Assembly: GCF_023242475.1 (NCBI RefSeq)
Contig: NZ_JALJFG010000001.1
Coordinates: forward strand, 124,001 to 188,000
Origin: Pseudomonas sp. MWU15-20650
Lineage (GTDB): Bacteria; Pseudomonadota; Gammaproteobacteria; Pseudomonadales; Pseudomonadaceae
Length of the DNA stretch: 64,000 nt
Direction: 5' to 3'
In this document: positions 63,238 to 64,000 of the stretch, in pieces
How positions within the stretch are numbered: position 1 is the stretch's first letter
Layout: each line of letters starts with the position of its first letter
Program-made: the position numbers and the translations under genes
Notes under the pieces: model-generated
What the model was told of the DNA's origin: nothing
Databases searched by the model: none
What the model saw: the letters and a program-made list of their open reading frames with translations, nothing else

Positions 63238-64000
63238 TCAGATCTTCTGCGCCAGGGACACGGTGAAAATGCCCCATTCGTCCACACGCTGGGTGATCTT
63301 GCGAAAGCCCGCGGCTTCGACCAACTGGTCCATCTCAGCCTGGCTGCGCCGGCGCATCACCCACGCCTGGCCCTGGCGGTGGCTGGTCAGCGCGCGGGCG
63401 ATCAATTCCAGCTGCGGGTGCCACGGTTGGCCGGTGTAGACCAGGTAACCGCCCGGCTCCAGCGCTTGGGCCAGGCCGGCCAAGGAGCCGCCGACCATGC
63501 CGTTATCGGCAAACAACTCATACAGCCCGGACACCACGGCCAAGGTCGGCTTGGGCGACAGGGCGGCCAAGTCCGCACGATCAAACGCGTCGCCTTTGAC
63601 GAACTGCGCGATATCCCCCAGGCCTTTTTCGCGAATCAATGCGCCACCGTCGCGCACGTTGATGTCGCTGTAGTCGCGCAGCAGGATCGATTCCGGCAGC
63701 GGCGACACGCCCTGCAAGGCTTCGAGAATGTAACGGCCGTGGCCTGCGGCAATGTCCACGATGCGCACTGGGCGGTCATCAGCACGCAGCTTGGCCATGG
63801 CCAGTCGCAGCAGCTCCTCGACGTTCAGCTTGCGCTGGCGAATGCCGCGCCAGCCGATGGAGTTGAGGTAGTTGGTGTCGATCATCCGCCCCAAGCCGCC
63901 CTTGCCGGTGGGCGTGTTGCGGTACACGTAGTCCAGGGTACTGCCGGAGTCGAAGCCGGTGTCGAAGCCCAGTTTCACCCCGTCCGACAGGTTCTTGCCC
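63238..64000 (-). CDS. Class I SAM-dependent methyltransferase, probably C-terminal half of a bifunctional protein (partial)
   Basis: The visible 253 residues form a Rossmann-type methyltransferase with the SAM motif VRIVDIAAGHGRYILEAL and the acidic second strand LLRDYS. The frame stays open past the GTG at 63,978 to the window edge (GKNLSDGVKLGFDTG), so the gene continues to the right. In related pseudomonads I recall the same neighbour being an alpha/beta hydrolase joined to a methyltransferase, which would fit. It is the first visible gene of the leftward lipid cluster and ends two bases before the phosphatase start. Confidence 0.75.
   Translation of the reverse strand, partial: GKNLSDGVKLGFDTGFDSGSTLDYVYRNTPTGKGGLGRMIDTNYLNSIGWRGIRQRKLNVEELLRLAMAKLRADDRPVRIVDIAAGHGRYILEALQGVSPLPESILLRDYSDINVRDGGALIREKGLGDIAQFVKGDAFDRADLAALSPKPTLAVVSGLYELFADNGMVGGSLAGLAQALEPGGYLVYTGQPWHPQLELIARALTSHRQGQAWVMRRRSQAEMDQLVEAAGFRKITQRVDEWGIFTVSLAQKI

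Overview
The window is a piece of a Pseudomonas chromosome spanning the replication origin, most likely from the P. fluorescens group. The gene order gyrB-recF-dnaN-dnaA / rpmH-rnpA-yidD-yidC-mnmE-mnmG-rsmG-parA-parB-atpIBEFHAGDC-glmU-glmR-glmS is the classical pseudomonad origin region. It carries pseudomonad-type parS sites, many DnaA boxes, and a REP pair of the kind common in fluorescent pseudomonads. Species is inferred from gene order and protein similarity recalled from memory; no search was run.

Positions 1 to about 22,650 are an accessory island placed just downstream of gyrB. At its left is a leftward Tn7-like transposition operon, tnsA-tnsB-tnsC-tniQ. All three junctions are 4-base ATGA stop/start overlaps, and tniQ is cut by the window edge. 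Divergent from tnsA is a gene for a type I methyltransferase-like protein fused to a target-recognition domain, whose catalytic motifs look destroyed. A frameshifted copy of the same recognition-domain tail follows it. Next come two small genes, a helix-turn-helix regulator and a DUF1413-like protein. Each is preceded by the same AAGTT-GT-AACTT inverted repeat, which is probably the regulator's operator.

The rest of the island (7,878-22,213) is a DISARM-type anti-phage locus in two converging operons. Rightward are drmD (SNF2 helicase) and drmMI (adenine methylase). Leftward are drmMII (cytosine-C5 methylase), drmA (helicase), drmB (DUF1998) and drmC (phospholipase D fold). It holds the class 1 marker genes drmD/drmMI and also a C5 methylase of the class 2 kind. 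The two operons meet with their stop codons overlapping.

From 22,660 to 50,000 is core chromosome. Leftward genes supply gyrase B, RecF, the sliding clamp and DnaA. The dnaA-rpmH gap has the features of oriC, and a second DnaA-box cluster with AT-rich DNA lies between mnmE and mnmG. Two palindromic parS sites lie inside recF and are the expected loading sites for the ParB encoded at 37.4 kb. The ATP synthase operon has stable hairpins without U-tracts directly after the genes for the multi-copy subunits c, alpha and beta. GlmU, GlmR and GlmS make and control UDP-GlcNAc precursors. The standard Tn7 site after glmS looks empty, although a Tn7-like element lies about 45 kb away.

From 50,000 to the right edge are envelope genes: lemA with a GIDE-domain membrane protein, a leftward pair for an alpha-2-macroglobulin-like protein and penicillin-binding protein 1C, and a leftward lipid cluster. 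That cluster encodes a methyltransferase (probably the C-terminal half of a bifunctional protein running off the edge), a PAP2/dual-specificity phosphatase, a small membrane protein, an acyltransferase and a CDP-diglyceride synthetase.

I saw no tRNA, rRNA or CRISPR array.
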